DNA of 64,000 bases from Mucilaginibacter hurinus (GTDB lineage: Bacteria > Bacteroidota > Bacteroidia > Sphingobacteriales > Sphingobacteriaceae), in NCBI RefSeq assembly GCF_003324525.1, contig NZ_QGDC01000007.1:62001-126000 (forward strand), read 5' to 3'. Shown piece after piece: positions 35,022-43,741 of the stretch (its first letter is position 1; each line of letters begins with the position of its first letter). Position numbers and translations under genes: made by a program. The notes under the pieces were generated by a model that saw nothing but the letters and a program-made list of their open reading frames with translations, was not told the origin of the DNA and did not search any database.

Positions 35022-35609
35022 ATGGACATGAACCAACTGGAAACGATAAAAGAAAATGTACAAACATATGGTCTTACTGATGGTATTTGCCGGGGTGAAA
35101 ACCTCATCTACAGTGAAAAGACCTTAGCCGGGCTTGAAAACATTTTTGTTGACGAAGATAAGCGCAAAGCCATGAACCAATCAGAGGTAGTATACCGGGT
35201 GGAAGCTTATTTTCCGGTTGCAGAAGGTACCGAAGCAGGCTTGTTTTTTGGCACCAGCCGTATAAACCCCGGCCAGGTAGGCGATGAGTATTTCATGACG
35301 CAAGGTCATTTTCATCAGAAGGCCAACCGTGGAGAATTTTATTGGGGCATAAAAGGCGAGGGTGTACTATTGTTAATGGATATGGAGAGAAATACACGTG
35401 CCGAAAAAGTATTCCCCGGTAGTTTACACTATATACCAGGGTTTACGGGGCACAGGTTGGTAAATACCGGCAAAGAGGAGTTAACCGTTGGCGCATGCTG
35501 GCCTTCAGACGCCGGACACAATTACGGCGATATACGGGAACAAGGATTTTCAAAGGGCGTTTTTAACAGGAATGGCGTGCCTGTACTGGAAGATATAGAA
35601 AAGAGATAA
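35022..35609 (+). CDS. Cupin-type glucose-6-phosphate isomerase family protein, copy 1
   Basis: 195 residues from the ATG at 35022 (MDMNQLETIK; a TTG at 35013 or ATG at 35028 also fit). The cupin barrel holds the metal ligands of archaeal-type phosphoglucose isomerase: GHFHQKANRGEFYWGIKGEG (His-x-His and Glu) and PGFTGHRLVNTG (second-motif His). Family members isomerise glucose-6-phosphate and fructose-6-phosphate with Fe or Mn. The same operon has a second, different copy and a mannose-6-phosphate-isomerase-like protein, so the true substrate may be another phosphosugar or free sugar. Its stop (35609) is followed after a single base by the ATG of copy 2. Confidence 0.82.
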   Translation: MDMNQLETIKENVQTYGLTDGICRGENLIYSEKTLAGLENIFVDEDKRKAMNQSEVVYRVEAYFPVAEGTEAGLFFGTSRINPGQVGDEYFMTQGHFHQKANRGEFYWGIKGEGVLLLMDMERNTRAEKVFPGSLHYIPGFTGHRLVNTGKEELTVGACWPSDAGHNYGDIREQGFSKGVFNRNGVPVLEDIEKR

Positions 35610-35610
35610 A

Positions 35611-36393
35611 ATGAATTTTGACCCTGGATTTGACATAAGAATTGTTGCCCAGCCTTTGGGGTTTACCTATGGCAATGATTGCTTTGGGCCTGAAGTGGAA
35701 ACACGCCGACTAAATGATATACGTAAAAGTTTGCGCAACCCCGACTGTAATGGCCCTGAAGTGGTTTATGCCATTGCAATGGATGTTGGTAAAACCAGGC
35801 ACAAGGCTATACTTGAAGAAAAAATGTTGCTATATGGTGCGGTAACATATGCGGCGGGTAAGCTTGGCGACGAGCCGGTGCGCAGCCAGGGGCATATACA
35901 TAAAAAATCATCACATAGCGGATGGTCGCCGCCTGAAGTATACGAGATATGGAGCGGTGCTGCTATTATTTATATGCAGGAGTATGCCGCAGATAACCCG
36001 GGCCGATGCTTCGCTGTATATGCCGGTCCGGGCGATGTAGTGGTTGTGCCGCCTGAATGGGCGCATGCTACTATAAGCGCCGATCCGGCCACACCACTTA
36101 CTTTTGGAGCATGGTGCGATCGTGAATACGGATTTTTGTACGACGAGGTTAGAAAGCGAAACGGATTGGCCTGGTTTCCGTTAGTGGATGAAGACGGAGA
36201 AATAGTTTGGCAGGCAAACCCAAATTACATGCCTACTGAGCTGGTGAAAAAATCACCGGCAGATTATAGTGAAACATTGCAAATAGGAAGGGTAGTACCC
36301 ATCTACGAGCAGTTTGAGCAGGATCCGGACAAATTTCAGTTTGTTTCGCAGCCTGCATTAAAACAGGAAGTATGGCTTAATTTCACGCCATAA
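35611..36393 (+). CDS. Cupin-type sugar-isomerase-like protein, copy 2
   Basis: 260 residues; the ATG comes one base after the stop of copy 1. The cupin metal site is present: SQGHIHKKSSHSG (His-x-His), PEVYEIWSG (Glu), and PPEWAHATISADP (His). It is longer than copy 1 (about 65 residues more), with an N-terminal part (PEVETRRLNDIRKSLRNPDCNGPEVVYAIAMD) and a C-terminal tail (DYSETLQIGRVVPIYEQFEQDPDKF) that copy 1 lacks. Sequence identity to copy 1 is low outside the metal motifs, so this is an old divergence rather than a recent duplicate. It is probably an isomerase or epimerase of a sugar phosphate, not proven. Confidence 0.75.
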   Translation: MNFDPGFDIRIVAQPLGFTYGNDCFGPEVETRRLNDIRKSLRNPDCNGPEVVYAIAMDVGKTRHKAILEEKMLLYGAVTYAAGKLGDEPVRSQGHIHKKSSHSGWSPPEVYEIWSGAAIIYMQEYAADNPGRCFAVYAGPGDVVVVPPEWAHATISADPATPLTFGAWCDREYGFLYDEVRKRNGLAWFPLVDEDGEIVWQANPNYMPTELVKKSPADYSETLQIGRVVPIYEQFEQDPDKFQFVSQPALKQEVWLNFTP

Positions 36394-36571
36394 TACATAT
36401 CCGGGCGAACAAATTACTGCTTTGTTTGCTATTGGGACAGATAAAATTGATTGGGTTTATTTTGCAGGGAATTCGTTTTTTATTTATTTCTTTGCTGTTA
36501 GATAAACCCGGTACTTAAACAAAAAACAAGCTTTTAATTCATTTTTAAATATCAAGGTGAATTAAAATAAC

Positions 36572-36605
36572 CGTCAATATGTATCAACATACATACCTAT
36601 TGACG
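36572..36605 (+). promoter_or_regulatory. Nested palindrome, candidate operator
   Basis: CGTCAATA (36572-36579) pairs with TATTGACG (36598-36605). Nested inside is ATGTAT-CAAC-ATACAT (36579-36594), a perfect 6-4-6 inverted repeat. It lies 24 bases before the ATG of the isomerase-fusion gene. Inverted repeats of this size are typical sites for GntR-class dimers; the regulator at 34004 is the obvious candidate (inference). RNA hairpin function is the alternative. Confidence 0.5.
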
Positions 36606-36628
36606 CTTTATTTACAAAATCATACATA

Positions 36629-38377
36629 ATGAAAACTGCTAATTATCAAAAATTTCCTTTCGTACAGGTTGAAAAAGAGAACAAATCATGTGTTACAGGC
36701 TGGGAAGCGATAGCCACGAAAATAAACGATGACATCGCCTCAGGAAAAAAACTTATAGCAATTGAAACCTACCAGGGTGTGCTTAACGATGAGATTATAG
36801 CCGGCTTAAAAGACGCTGTAAAGCATGACTTATGGATAGACGCAGCGGAAGCTTTTAAAAGCGAAGACGAGATACTAAAAATGACGTATCCGGATGTTAC
36901 AGATGACAGAATATTTGGCTACATCACCCGCTTAAATATCAGCGATTATTTAGATAATGCTAAGGTTGAGGCAGCGCAGCAAAAAGCTAAAACTGCGGGT
37001 AGCGGGGTAGTGGTTGTTTACGGTGTAGGTGCAAGCCTGGTACTTCCAAATTTCGATCTGTTGGTTTATGCTGACATGGCCCGCTGGGAGATACAATTGC
37101 GTATGCGCAAAAAGCTGGTGAACAATATAGGTATTACCAACAACCACGAAGAGTTTTCGATACAATACAAAAGAGGCTTTTTTGTTGACTGGCGTGCCGC
37201 CGACCGCTTGAAAAAGCAGTTGTTTAAAAAAATTGACTATATACTTGACACTAACGCAGCAGGCAGCCCGAAGATGATTACAGGTGCCGCTGCACAAAAG
37301 GGTTATCAGATCAGCGTAAGCAGACCGTTCCGTGTAGTACCTTTCTTTGATCCCGGGCCATGGGGTGGACAATGGATGAAAGAAGTAATGGATCTTGACC
37401 GCTCGGCGGTTAATTTCGCATGGGGGTTTGATTGCGTGCCTGAAGAGAACAGCCTTTTGCTAAGGTTTGGCGACGTAGATGTAGAGTTGCCTTCAATTAA
37501 CCTGGTGTTTTTTGAGACGAATAACCTGTTAGGCCCAAAAGTTCATTCGCGTTTCGGCGACGAGTTCCCTATCCGCTTTGATTTCCTGGATACCGTTGAA
37601 GGCGGTAACCTAAGTTTCCAGGTGCATCCGCTTACTGAATACATCCAGGAAAAATTTGGTATGCACTACACACAGGACGAGAGCTACTATTACCTCGATA
37701 TTGATGGTTCGGCTGATGTTTACCTGGGCTTACAGGAAAACGTAGATCCGGAAGAGATGATCGCTGACCTTAGGGCGGCTCAAAACGGAGAAAAACACTT
37801 TGATGACGAAAAGTATGTTAAAAGGTGGCCGATGAAGAAGCACGATCATATATCAATACCTGCCGGCACAGTGCATTGCTCAGGTACAGGCGGCATGGTG
37901 TTGGAAATTAGTGCCACCCCGTATATATTTACGTTTAAGCTATGGGATTGGGGACGTTTGGGCCTTGATGGCAAACCTCGTCCTATAAACATTGAACATG
38001 GTAAAAATGTAATCCAATGGGATCGCACTGCATCATGGGTTGAAAAACACGCCCTTAACCTGGTAGAGCCTTTGGGTGAGGGAGACGGTTGGCGTGAAGA
38101 ACGTACCGGTTTAAATGAATTGCAATTTATTGAAACGCGCAGGCACTGGTTTACAGGTAAAGTTAGCCACAATACCAATGGTGGCGTTAACGTGCTTAAC
38201 CTGGTTGAAGGCCGCGAGGCTATTGTTGAAAGCCCCACCAACGCGTTTGAGCCATTTGTAGTGCACTATGCCGAAACGTTCATTGTTCCGGCAGCAGTTG
38301 GCGAATACACCATCCGTCCGTACGGCGAAAGTGAAGGCCAGGAATGCGGTACATTGAAAGCATACGTTAGAATTTAA
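36629..38377 (+). CDS. Mannose-6-phosphate-isomerase-like protein with N-terminal kinase-like domain
   Basis: 582 residues, about 230 longer than a simple class I mannose-6-phosphate isomerase. The C-terminal part (about 270-582) is the cupin isomerase: ETNNLLGPKVHSRFGDEFP, SFQVHPLTEYIQ (Gln331, His333), IPAGTVHCSG (His416) and PYIFTFKLWDWGRLG. The N-terminal part (1-240) resembles a uridine-kinase or nucleoside-kinase fold: KKLIAIETYQG, GSGVVVVYGVGASLVLP, FDLLVYADMARWEIQLRMRKK. But the usual GxxxxGK[ST] loop is absent (GVGAS with no Lys), so phosphate transfer is doubtful. It likely isomerises a 6-phosphosugar made by the same locus. It has its own upstream palindrome. Confidence 0.8.
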   Translation: MKTANYQKFPFVQVEKENKSCVTGWEAIATKINDDIASGKKLIAIETYQGVLNDEIIAGLKDAVKHDLWIDAAEAFKSEDEILKMTYPDVTDDRIFGYITRLNISDYLDNAKVEAAQQKAKTAGSGVVVVYGVGASLVLPNFDLLVYADMARWEIQLRMRKKLVNNIGITNNHEEFSIQYKRGFFVDWRAADRLKKQLFKKIDYILDTNAAGSPKMITGAAAQKGYQISVSRPFRVVPFFDPGPWGGQWMKEVMDLDRSAVNFAWGFDCVPEENSLLLRFGDVDVELPSINLVFFETNNLLGPKVHSRFGDEFPIRFDFLDTVEGGNLSFQVHPLTEYIQEKFGMHYTQDESYYYLDIDGSADVYLGLQENVDPEEMIADLRAAQNGEKHFDDEKYVKRWPMKKHDHISIPAGTVHCSGTGGMVLEISATPYIFTFKLWDWGRLGLDGKPRPINIEHGKNVIQWDRTASWVEKHALNLVEPLGEGDGWREERTGLNELQFIETRRHWFTGKVSHNTNGGVNVLNLVEGREAIVESPTNAFEPFVVHYAETFIVPAAVGEYTIRPYGESEGQECGTLKAYVRI

Positions 38378-38399
38378 ACTATTATATACCTAAAAAATC

Positions 38400-39791
38400 A
38401 TGAGTAGAGAAGCAATCGCACAGAAGTCCGGCTCAACGGGTTTTGTGATCAAGTTGACCATAGTAGCCGCTTTAGGCGGTTTACTATTTGGTTATGACAC
38501 GGCGGTAATTGCCGGGGTTATCGACCTGATAAAAATAAAATTCGATCTATCACCTGCAATGGAGGGCTGGGCAGCCAGCTGTGCTATTTGGGGATGTATA
38601 GTTGGCAGCAGTACAGCAGGCTATTTAAGCGACAGATTTGGCCGTAAAACCATTTTGATCGTTACTGCATTGCTGTTTGGAATTTCGTCAATTGGGGCCG
38701 CGGTACCTTCGTCACTTACAGAGTTTGTTATCTTCCGTATCATCGGTGGTGTAGGTATTGGAGCGGCGTCAATGCTGTCGCCTTTGTATATTTCTGAGAT
38801 AGCGCCGGCCAATATAAGAGGCAAGCTGGTTAGTGTTTATCAGTTGGCTATTGTTATCGGCATCAACCTGATTTACTTTGTAAATCTTAAAATTGCCGCG
38901 CTCGGTGAACTGGAATGGAAGGTAGAAACCGGCTGGCGTTATATGATAGCGTCGGGTTTACTACCATCATTACTTTTCCTGGTGCTGTTATTTATAGTAC
39001 CTGAAAGCCCGCGTTGGTTAATTAAAAAGAACCGTAGCGACGAGGCTATCGATACGCTGGAGCGTGTGAATGGAAAAGATGAGGCCCAGGCCGTGGTACA
39101 GGAGGTGAAGGAAAGCCTTGGCCATGAAGAGGGTACGGTAGGCGAATTGTTTAAGCCGGGATTGCGCAAAGCCATGATTGTTGGAGCTGTGCTTGCACTG
39201 TTCTCGCAGATAACGGGTATTAACGCCATTATTTACTATGGGCCTAAAATATTTGCCAGCGCTGGTGCAACTGGCGACGGTCCGTTGCTTTTCACCGTAA
39301 TAATTGGCTGTATCAATACTGTATTTACATTTATAGCAATCGGCTTTATTGATAAGCTGGGCCGTAAAACGTTGTTGCTATGGGGTGTTGCCGGTATGAT
39401 AATAAGCTTGATAGGTACCGCATACTGTTTCCTTACAGGTGCGGGGGCGGTGTGGCTGATGGCATTTATATTTATATATATTGCCTCGTTTGCCGCGTCA
39501 CTGGGGCCTATTCCATGGGTTATTATTTCGGAGATATTCCCTACCAAAACCCGCGGTATAGCCATGTCGTTCGCTACTACTATATTGTGGTTAGGTGTGG
39601 TTTTAATAACCCAGTTTACGCCTATAATGCTTGATGAAACCACTTGGGGTGGTACATCAGCAAGGGCGGCAGCCTTCACATTTATATTGTTTGCCGTGAA
39701 TGGTGTAATATTATGGTTATTTACCAAAATACGTATTCCTGAAACTAAGCAGAAAACGCTGGAAGAAATAGAGGCAAGCTGGACTAAGTAA
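38400..39791 (+). CDS. Sugar porter (MFS, XylE/GlcP-like)
   Basis: 463 residues, twelve membrane segments. Sugar-porter signatures: GGLLFGYDTAVIAG in helix 1, SDRFGRKT in loop 2-3, PESPRWLIKKNR after helix 6, QITGINAIIYYGP in helix 7, IGFIDKLGRKT in loop 8-9, and PETKQKTLEEIE at the end. It takes up a monosaccharide by proton or facilitated transport into the cytoplasm. It follows the isomerase-fusion gene after 22 bases, so it belongs to the same operon, and a strong terminator comes 18 bases after its stop. Confidence 0.94.
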   Translation: MSREAIAQKSGSTGFVIKLTIVAALGGLLFGYDTAVIAGVIDLIKIKFDLSPAMEGWAASCAIWGCIVGSSTAGYLSDRFGRKTILIVTALLFGISSIGAAVPSSLTEFVIFRIIGGVGIGAASMLSPLYISEIAPANIRGKLVSVYQLAIVIGINLIYFVNLKIAALGELEWKVETGWRYMIASGLLPSLLFLVLLFIVPESPRWLIKKNRSDEAIDTLERVNGKDEAQAVVQEVKESLGHEEGTVGELFKPGLRKAMIVGAVLALFSQITGINAIIYYGPKIFASAGATGDGPLLFTVIIGCINTVFTFIAIGFIDKLGRKTLLLWGVAGMIISLIGTAYCFLTGAGAVWLMAFIFIYIASFAASLGPIPWVIISEIFPTKTRGIAMSFATTILWLGVVLITQFTPIMLDETTWGGTSARAAAFTFILFAVNGVILWLFTKIRIPETKQKTLEEIEASWTK

Positions 39792-39809
39792 TATTAGCAA
39801 GCGTTGAAT

Positions 39810-39843
39810 AAAGGCCGGATGAGTATTCATCCGGCCTTTTGTT
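39810..39843 (+). terminator. Terminator of the sugar-isomerase/transporter operon
   Basis: A perfect 13-bp stem (AAAGGCCGGATGA with TCATCCGGCCTTT, 39810-39822 and 39827-39839) on a GTAT loop, followed by T-rich sequence. It separates the transporter from the GH127 gene, so GH127 has its own promoter. Confidence 0.92.
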
Positions 39844-39884
39844 TTATATACTCCGGATTATAAGCAATAGTTGTTTAGTTGCCT

Positions 39885-39898
39885 GGTTATATATAACC
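39885..39898. promoter_or_regulatory. 14-bp perfect palindrome upstream of GH127
   Basis: GGTTATATATAACC is fully self-complementary. It lies 165 bases before the GH127 ATG in the 220-base region after the terminator. Possible operator; AT-rich palindromes also arise by chance. Confidence 0.3.
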
Positions 39899-40062
39899 GA
39901 CTTTAATACCGTTTGTGTACAACGAAACAGTGATTGTAACATTTGTTAACCAGTAGGTACTGTTATGTATAAAATTGCAACTTAAATGATATAAAATTTT
40001 ATTTTTTATTATTTGTTTATACTTTTATAAGCCATTTAAACGTATATCTATTTTATAAGATA

Positions 40063-42045
40063 ATGAGAAGAAGTTTATCCATAGCATTTATCGCCGCGTG
40101 TATGTTTATCCCGGCGTGGAGCATAGCACAGCAAAAAAAGTATAAAGCTGCAGCGCATCCGGCCTATAGTCGGTACAGTATGTTCAGTCCTGTAAAAATA
40201 ACACCGCAAGGATGGTTGCGTACTTTTTTAAACTACCAGAAAAGCGGCCTCACCGGCCACATCGAAAATGCAGGCTACCCGTTCAACACAGTAATGTGGA
40301 CAGGTGTGGTGAACGACAAAATGGAGGATAGGTTTTGGTGGCCGTACGAGCAGTCCGGTTATTACATTGACGGAGCCATAAAAGCAGGGTACTTATTACG
40401 TGATACGTTTTTGCTTAACAAAGCAAAAAAGCAGGTTGATTTCGTTCTGAATAAAAAGAACCCGGACGGTAGACTCGGTCCGCAAGACCTCAAAGGCCGC
40501 TGGAATCGCTGGCCTTACGCCGGTTTTTTACGCTCGTTTATGACTGAATATGCTGTGACCGGTAATCCGCAGATTATAGAGGTAATGCAGAAGCATTATG
40601 CTACTTACAAAGGCGAAGATTTTGCCGACGAACTCGACCTGGCTAATGCCGAGGAACTTTGCTGGCTGTATGGTATTACAGGCGATGTTTCGTTATTAAA
40701 AATGGCTGAAACGGCTTACGCAACCTTTAAATCAGACCATAAATACCGTGACCGTGATGGCCGTGATATAATATTTGGGTCTGACCGGGTGCCTGATTAT
40801 CATGGCGTAGTATATATCGAATTGGTTAAAATACCTGCTATATTGTACAGTTACACCGGGAAAAAATCGTACCTGGATGAAGCGCTTAATGGCATCGCCA
40901 AAATGGAGAAGAATGATATGCTTGCATCAGGTATACCCAGTTCAAACGAGCATTTTAACGGAATAAATGAAATGGCCGGGCACGAAACCTGCAACCTGGC
41001 AACCATTCCCTACACCTACGGTCACATGCTGCAGATAACAGGTGATGCCAGATGGGCAGATAAAATTGAAAAGGCCGTGTTTAATGGCGGCATAGGTGCA
41101 ATCACCAAAGATTTTAAACAGCAGCAATATTTCTCGGCCCCTAATCAGTTCATCGCTAATTTTGATTCAAACCATTTAGGTTATAATAACGCCCGTATGG
41201 CATTTTTGCCGGGTCATGATACTGAATGCTGTACCGGAAATGTAAACAGGTTTATGCCTTACTATATACAGCAAATGTGGTTGAAAACAAAAAACGGGGG
41301 TATAGCTGCGTCATTGTACGGTGCAAGTGAAATTAATGCCGTTGTTGGTACGGCTAATGTACCGGTTAAAATAGTTGAAACAACTAAATACCCGTTTGAA
41401 GAAGCTGTTACGTTTGAGGTTCAAACAAAAAAGTCTGTTAAGTTCCCGTTCAGTATGCGCATACCGGCCTGGTGTACCGGAGCTTCGGTAACAGTAAATG
41501 GTAAACAAGTTGCCGGCACAGTAGTTGCCGGTGAGTTCTTTGAAATCAACCGGATGTTTGCAAACGGCGATAAAATAGCGATTAATTTACCAATGAGCGT
41601 GAAGCTAACCAACTGGCCCAACAACGGCGTTGGCATTGAGCGCGGGCCTATAGTGTATAGCTACCCTATAACGGCTAAGATTGATACAATAAGTACGGAT
41701 TATAAAAAGGCTACAAAAGATTTTCCGGGCCTTGGGTTAAATCCCGCAGCCGATTGGAATTATGCGCTGGCAATCAACAACGTCAACAATGTACAGGTAA
41801 TAAAAAACAGCAATTACACGTATCCATGGGCAGAAGGTGCTGCCCCGGTAAAACTTAAAGTGCCGGCACAACAGCTAAAAAACTGGAAACTGCACAGCTA
41901 CGTGGATACCGCTGCGAATAAAACTATCTATCAAACTTCCCCATTCCCATCCAACAGGGAAACAGATGGTGATAGTAAGGATATTGAACTGGTGCCTTAT
42001 GGAAGTACGCTTTTAAGGGTGACGGTTTTTCCGAAAGTGCAATAA
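40063..42045 (+). CDS. Secreted GH127 (DUF1680) glycoside hydrolase
   Basis: 660 residues with a signal peptide (MRRSLSIAFIAACMFIPAWSIAQ), so periplasmic or outer-membrane-exported. The alpha/alpha-barrel of the GH127 beta-L-arabinofuranosidase family is indicated by the two metal/nucleophile motifs: Glu308/Cys310 in GHETCNLA and Cys389/Cys390 in DTECCTGNVNRFMP. In characterised GH127 enzymes these Glu and Cys residues bind zinc and one Cys attacks the sugar. So this enzyme should release a furanose or related terminal sugar. Sister families GH121/GH146 have the same motifs, so substrate is uncertain. It ends the sugar locus. Confidence 0.88.
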   Translation: MRRSLSIAFIAACMFIPAWSIAQQKKYKAAAHPAYSRYSMFSPVKITPQGWLRTFLNYQKSGLTGHIENAGYPFNTVMWTGVVNDKMEDRFWWPYEQSGYYIDGAIKAGYLLRDTFLLNKAKKQVDFVLNKKNPDGRLGPQDLKGRWNRWPYAGFLRSFMTEYAVTGNPQIIEVMQKHYATYKGEDFADELDLANAEELCWLYGITGDVSLLKMAETAYATFKSDHKYRDRDGRDIIFGSDRVPDYHGVVYIELVKIPAILYSYTGKKSYLDEALNGIAKMEKNDMLASGIPSSNEHFNGINEMAGHETCNLATIPYTYGHMLQITGDARWADKIEKAVFNGGIGAITKDFKQQQYFSAPNQFIANFDSNHLGYNNARMAFLPGHDTECCTGNVNRFMPYYIQQMWLKTKNGGIAASLYGASEINAVVGTANVPVKIVETTKYPFEEAVTFEVQTKKSVKFPFSMRIPAWCTGASVTVNGKQVAGTVVAGEFFEINRMFANGDKIAINLPMSVKLTNWPNNGVGIERGPIVYSYPITAKIDTISTDYKKATKDFPGLGLNPAADWNYALAINNVNNVQVIKNSNYTYPWAEGAAPVKLKVPAQQLKNWKLHSYVDTAANKTIYQTSPFPSNRETDGDSKDIELVPYGSTLLRVTVFPKVQ

Positions 42046-42170
42046 AATTTAGCGGAATTGCTATTTAGCCTTGTTGGGTGGGTAGTCACCCGGCATTTGC
42101 TAATATCAATCGTCGCGGAAGCAAGGATTCGGCGGATAACTCTTAGTTGCCTTTTGAGATAGATTTAGAG

Positions 42171-43115
42171 TTAATCGCCTTTTTGTAGCCTTATCTTCCA
42201 AGCAAAATCCAAACTTATCACATGCTCATATCGGGATGAGATACCCGGGGTTAAACTGATAAATGTGGGTTTATAAATAATCCCCATTTGAAAAGATCTG
42301 CCAAACCTGTAGTAAGCCGGAAAAGCTAAGCCCAGGGCGGTGCTTGACTTTGTTATTGGCTGGCGCGTGGCCAAGGAGTCGCGGAGGCCGAAATATCGGT
42401 TATCCCAGGTGTTTTTAGTAAATGCCAGCCCATAACCAATCGAGAAACGGTTAATATTATAGTTGTTGGATGCTGTAAGATAAAGTGAGTATATAAATTC
42501 GCGCTCACCTGCATAACGTACAGGAGCGGGGAATGGTATAAAAATGTCAGCCGCTGCTCCCGCCGACAGATTTAAAAAGTGATCCTGCCGGTGGTAATAA
42601 TCCAGTCCAAGAGACAGCCCGAAAAAACCTGTATTGCTTTTTTTGCCTTCGCCGACCGGTTGTAGAAAAAAAGAGTTAACATGCGGCAATGAAGTGTGCA
42701 GATATAGTGCGCCTTTGTTTTGCGAACGAATGTATTTAATACTTCGGTTATTTGTATCAGAAGGGTTAATGTAAATATTGGTTGGATAAGTATATCGCTT
42801 CGGGTTATTTTTATCGATAAGCATACCTATACCGTAATTGCTTACTATATTAAAGTAATATCCAAAGGAGTTATGGGGCGTAATCGAAATTTCTTTTTTT
42901 GTACTATCAGTAACCACGGCTAAGCTTAAAGGCTCCTTACTGCGTAGTACCGTTAATGTAACCTTGTCGCTATTAATGCCAAGAGGGGCTCCTTGATAAA
43001 TTATTTTAGCCGGGTTGGTTAAATGTATTGTCACGTTTTTGTGCCGCCGGTTTAGTACTGATGCGCACGAGGTTAACAATATGCTTATAACTACCAATAC
43101 AAAAATATTCCGCAT
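42171..43115 (-). CDS. Hypothetical lipoprotein with beta-barrel-like C-terminal half
   Basis: The ATG at 43115 gives 314 residues; signal MRNIFVLVVISILLTSC with lipobox LTSC. The first 80 mature residues have a PEGA-like beta pattern (VTIHLTNPAKIIYQGAPLGI, VTLTVLRSKEPLSLAVVTD). The second half has alternating hydrophobic strands ending with F or W (NTGFFGLSLGLDYYHRQ, FSIGYGLAFTKNTWDNRYFGL, HVISLDFAWKIRLQKGD), suggesting strands of an outer-membrane barrel. No family is recognised. It lies downstream of the DUF4440 gene. Confidence 0.62.
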   Translation of the reverse strand: MRNIFVLVVISILLTSCASVLNRRHKNVTIHLTNPAKIIYQGAPLGINSDKVTLTVLRSKEPLSLAVVTDSTKKEISITPHNSFGYYFNIVSNYGIGMLIDKNNPKRYTYPTNIYINPSDTNNRSIKYIRSQNKGALYLHTSLPHVNSFFLQPVGEGKKSNTGFFGLSLGLDYYHRQDHFLNLSAGAAADIFIPFPAPVRYAGEREFIYSLYLTASNNYNINRFSIGYGLAFTKNTWDNRYFGLRDSLATRQPITKSSTALGLAFPAYYRFGRSFQMGIIYKPTFISLTPGISSRYEHVISLDFAWKIRLQKGD

Positions 43116-43211
43116 GATAAGGTTGGTTATAATGGTTGCGAACAAGATCTAAAATAGTTCACACTGCATCTAAGTTACAAATACTCCGTTATAATTCACC
43201 AAATCGCAATC

Positions 43212-43691
43212 CTAATGGTCGTAACTTACCACCCGGGTCAGCTTCCAAAGGCCGTTAGCGCTTTTCCATATGTGCATAAATCTGAATACGCCGCAATCCT
43301 CGCGCCCGTTTTCGGGGTGGCAAAAGCGATGCTGCCCGGTTTGTATCGCGCCATAGCCTTTAATGGGATATACTTCGATGCTGCCGGTAACGAGTGTTCT
43401 TTTTACGCCATTGTCTTTATCAATCATGCCTTTGAACTTTTGCATCGTAACCTCATAATTATCTAAACCACCTTTATCATGATAAAATTCAAGGTCAGTA
43501 TCAAATATGTTTTTCAACGTTTCCAGATCGCGGCTGTTAAAAGCATTGAACAATAGGCTGTCCATACGGGCAATACTGTCATACAAAGCTTTTGATTGCG
43601 TTACATGAGGCTTTGCGCCCGGCTTGTTTTGAGCGTTTACACTTAAGCAGACACAAAAAAATAATAGCAGGGTTATCAAAAGCTTTATCAT
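43212..43691 (-). CDS. Secreted DUF4440/SnoaL-like protein
   Basis: 159 residues; signal peptide MIKLLITLLLFFCVCLSVNAQ. The NTF2-like DUF4440 domain is seen in MDSLLFNAFNSRDLETLKNIFDTDLEFYHDKGG and KSANGLWKLTRVVSYDH. Family members are often small enzymes or binding proteins with a deep pocket; a His-rich patch (QTGQHRFCHPENGREDCG) sits in the pocket-side loop. It is the second gene of this fold class in the window but not closely related to those near parC. Confidence 0.8.
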   Translation of the reverse strand: MIKLLITLLLFFCVCLSVNAQNKPGAKPHVTQSKALYDSIARMDSLLFNAFNSRDLETLKNIFDTDLEFYHDKGGLDNYEVTMQKFKGMIDKDNGVKRTLVTGSIEVYPIKGYGAIQTGQHRFCHPENGREDCGVFRFMHIWKSANGLWKLTRVVSYDH

Positions 43692-43693
43692 AA

Positions 43694-43733
43694 CTATAAA
43701 AAATAAACACCGGCAATGGGTAAGCCGGTGTTT
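43694..43733 (-). terminator. Terminator of the SDR-PspC-LiaF operon
   Basis: AAACACCGGC (43705-43714) pairs with GCCGGTGTTT (43724-43733), 10 bp, 9-base loop; on the minus strand a T-run follows (43697-43702 region). It lies 9 bases past the stop of the LiaF-like gene and just before the DUF4440 start. Confidence 0.82.
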
Positions 43734-43741
43734 GATTAAAA

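Noticed and set aside
36394..36628. Possible separate promoter (TATTTTG) between the second cupin and the isomerase-fusion gene
   Set aside because: It has one base too few for TAnnTTTG and no matching upstream box. The palindrome is a stronger signal.
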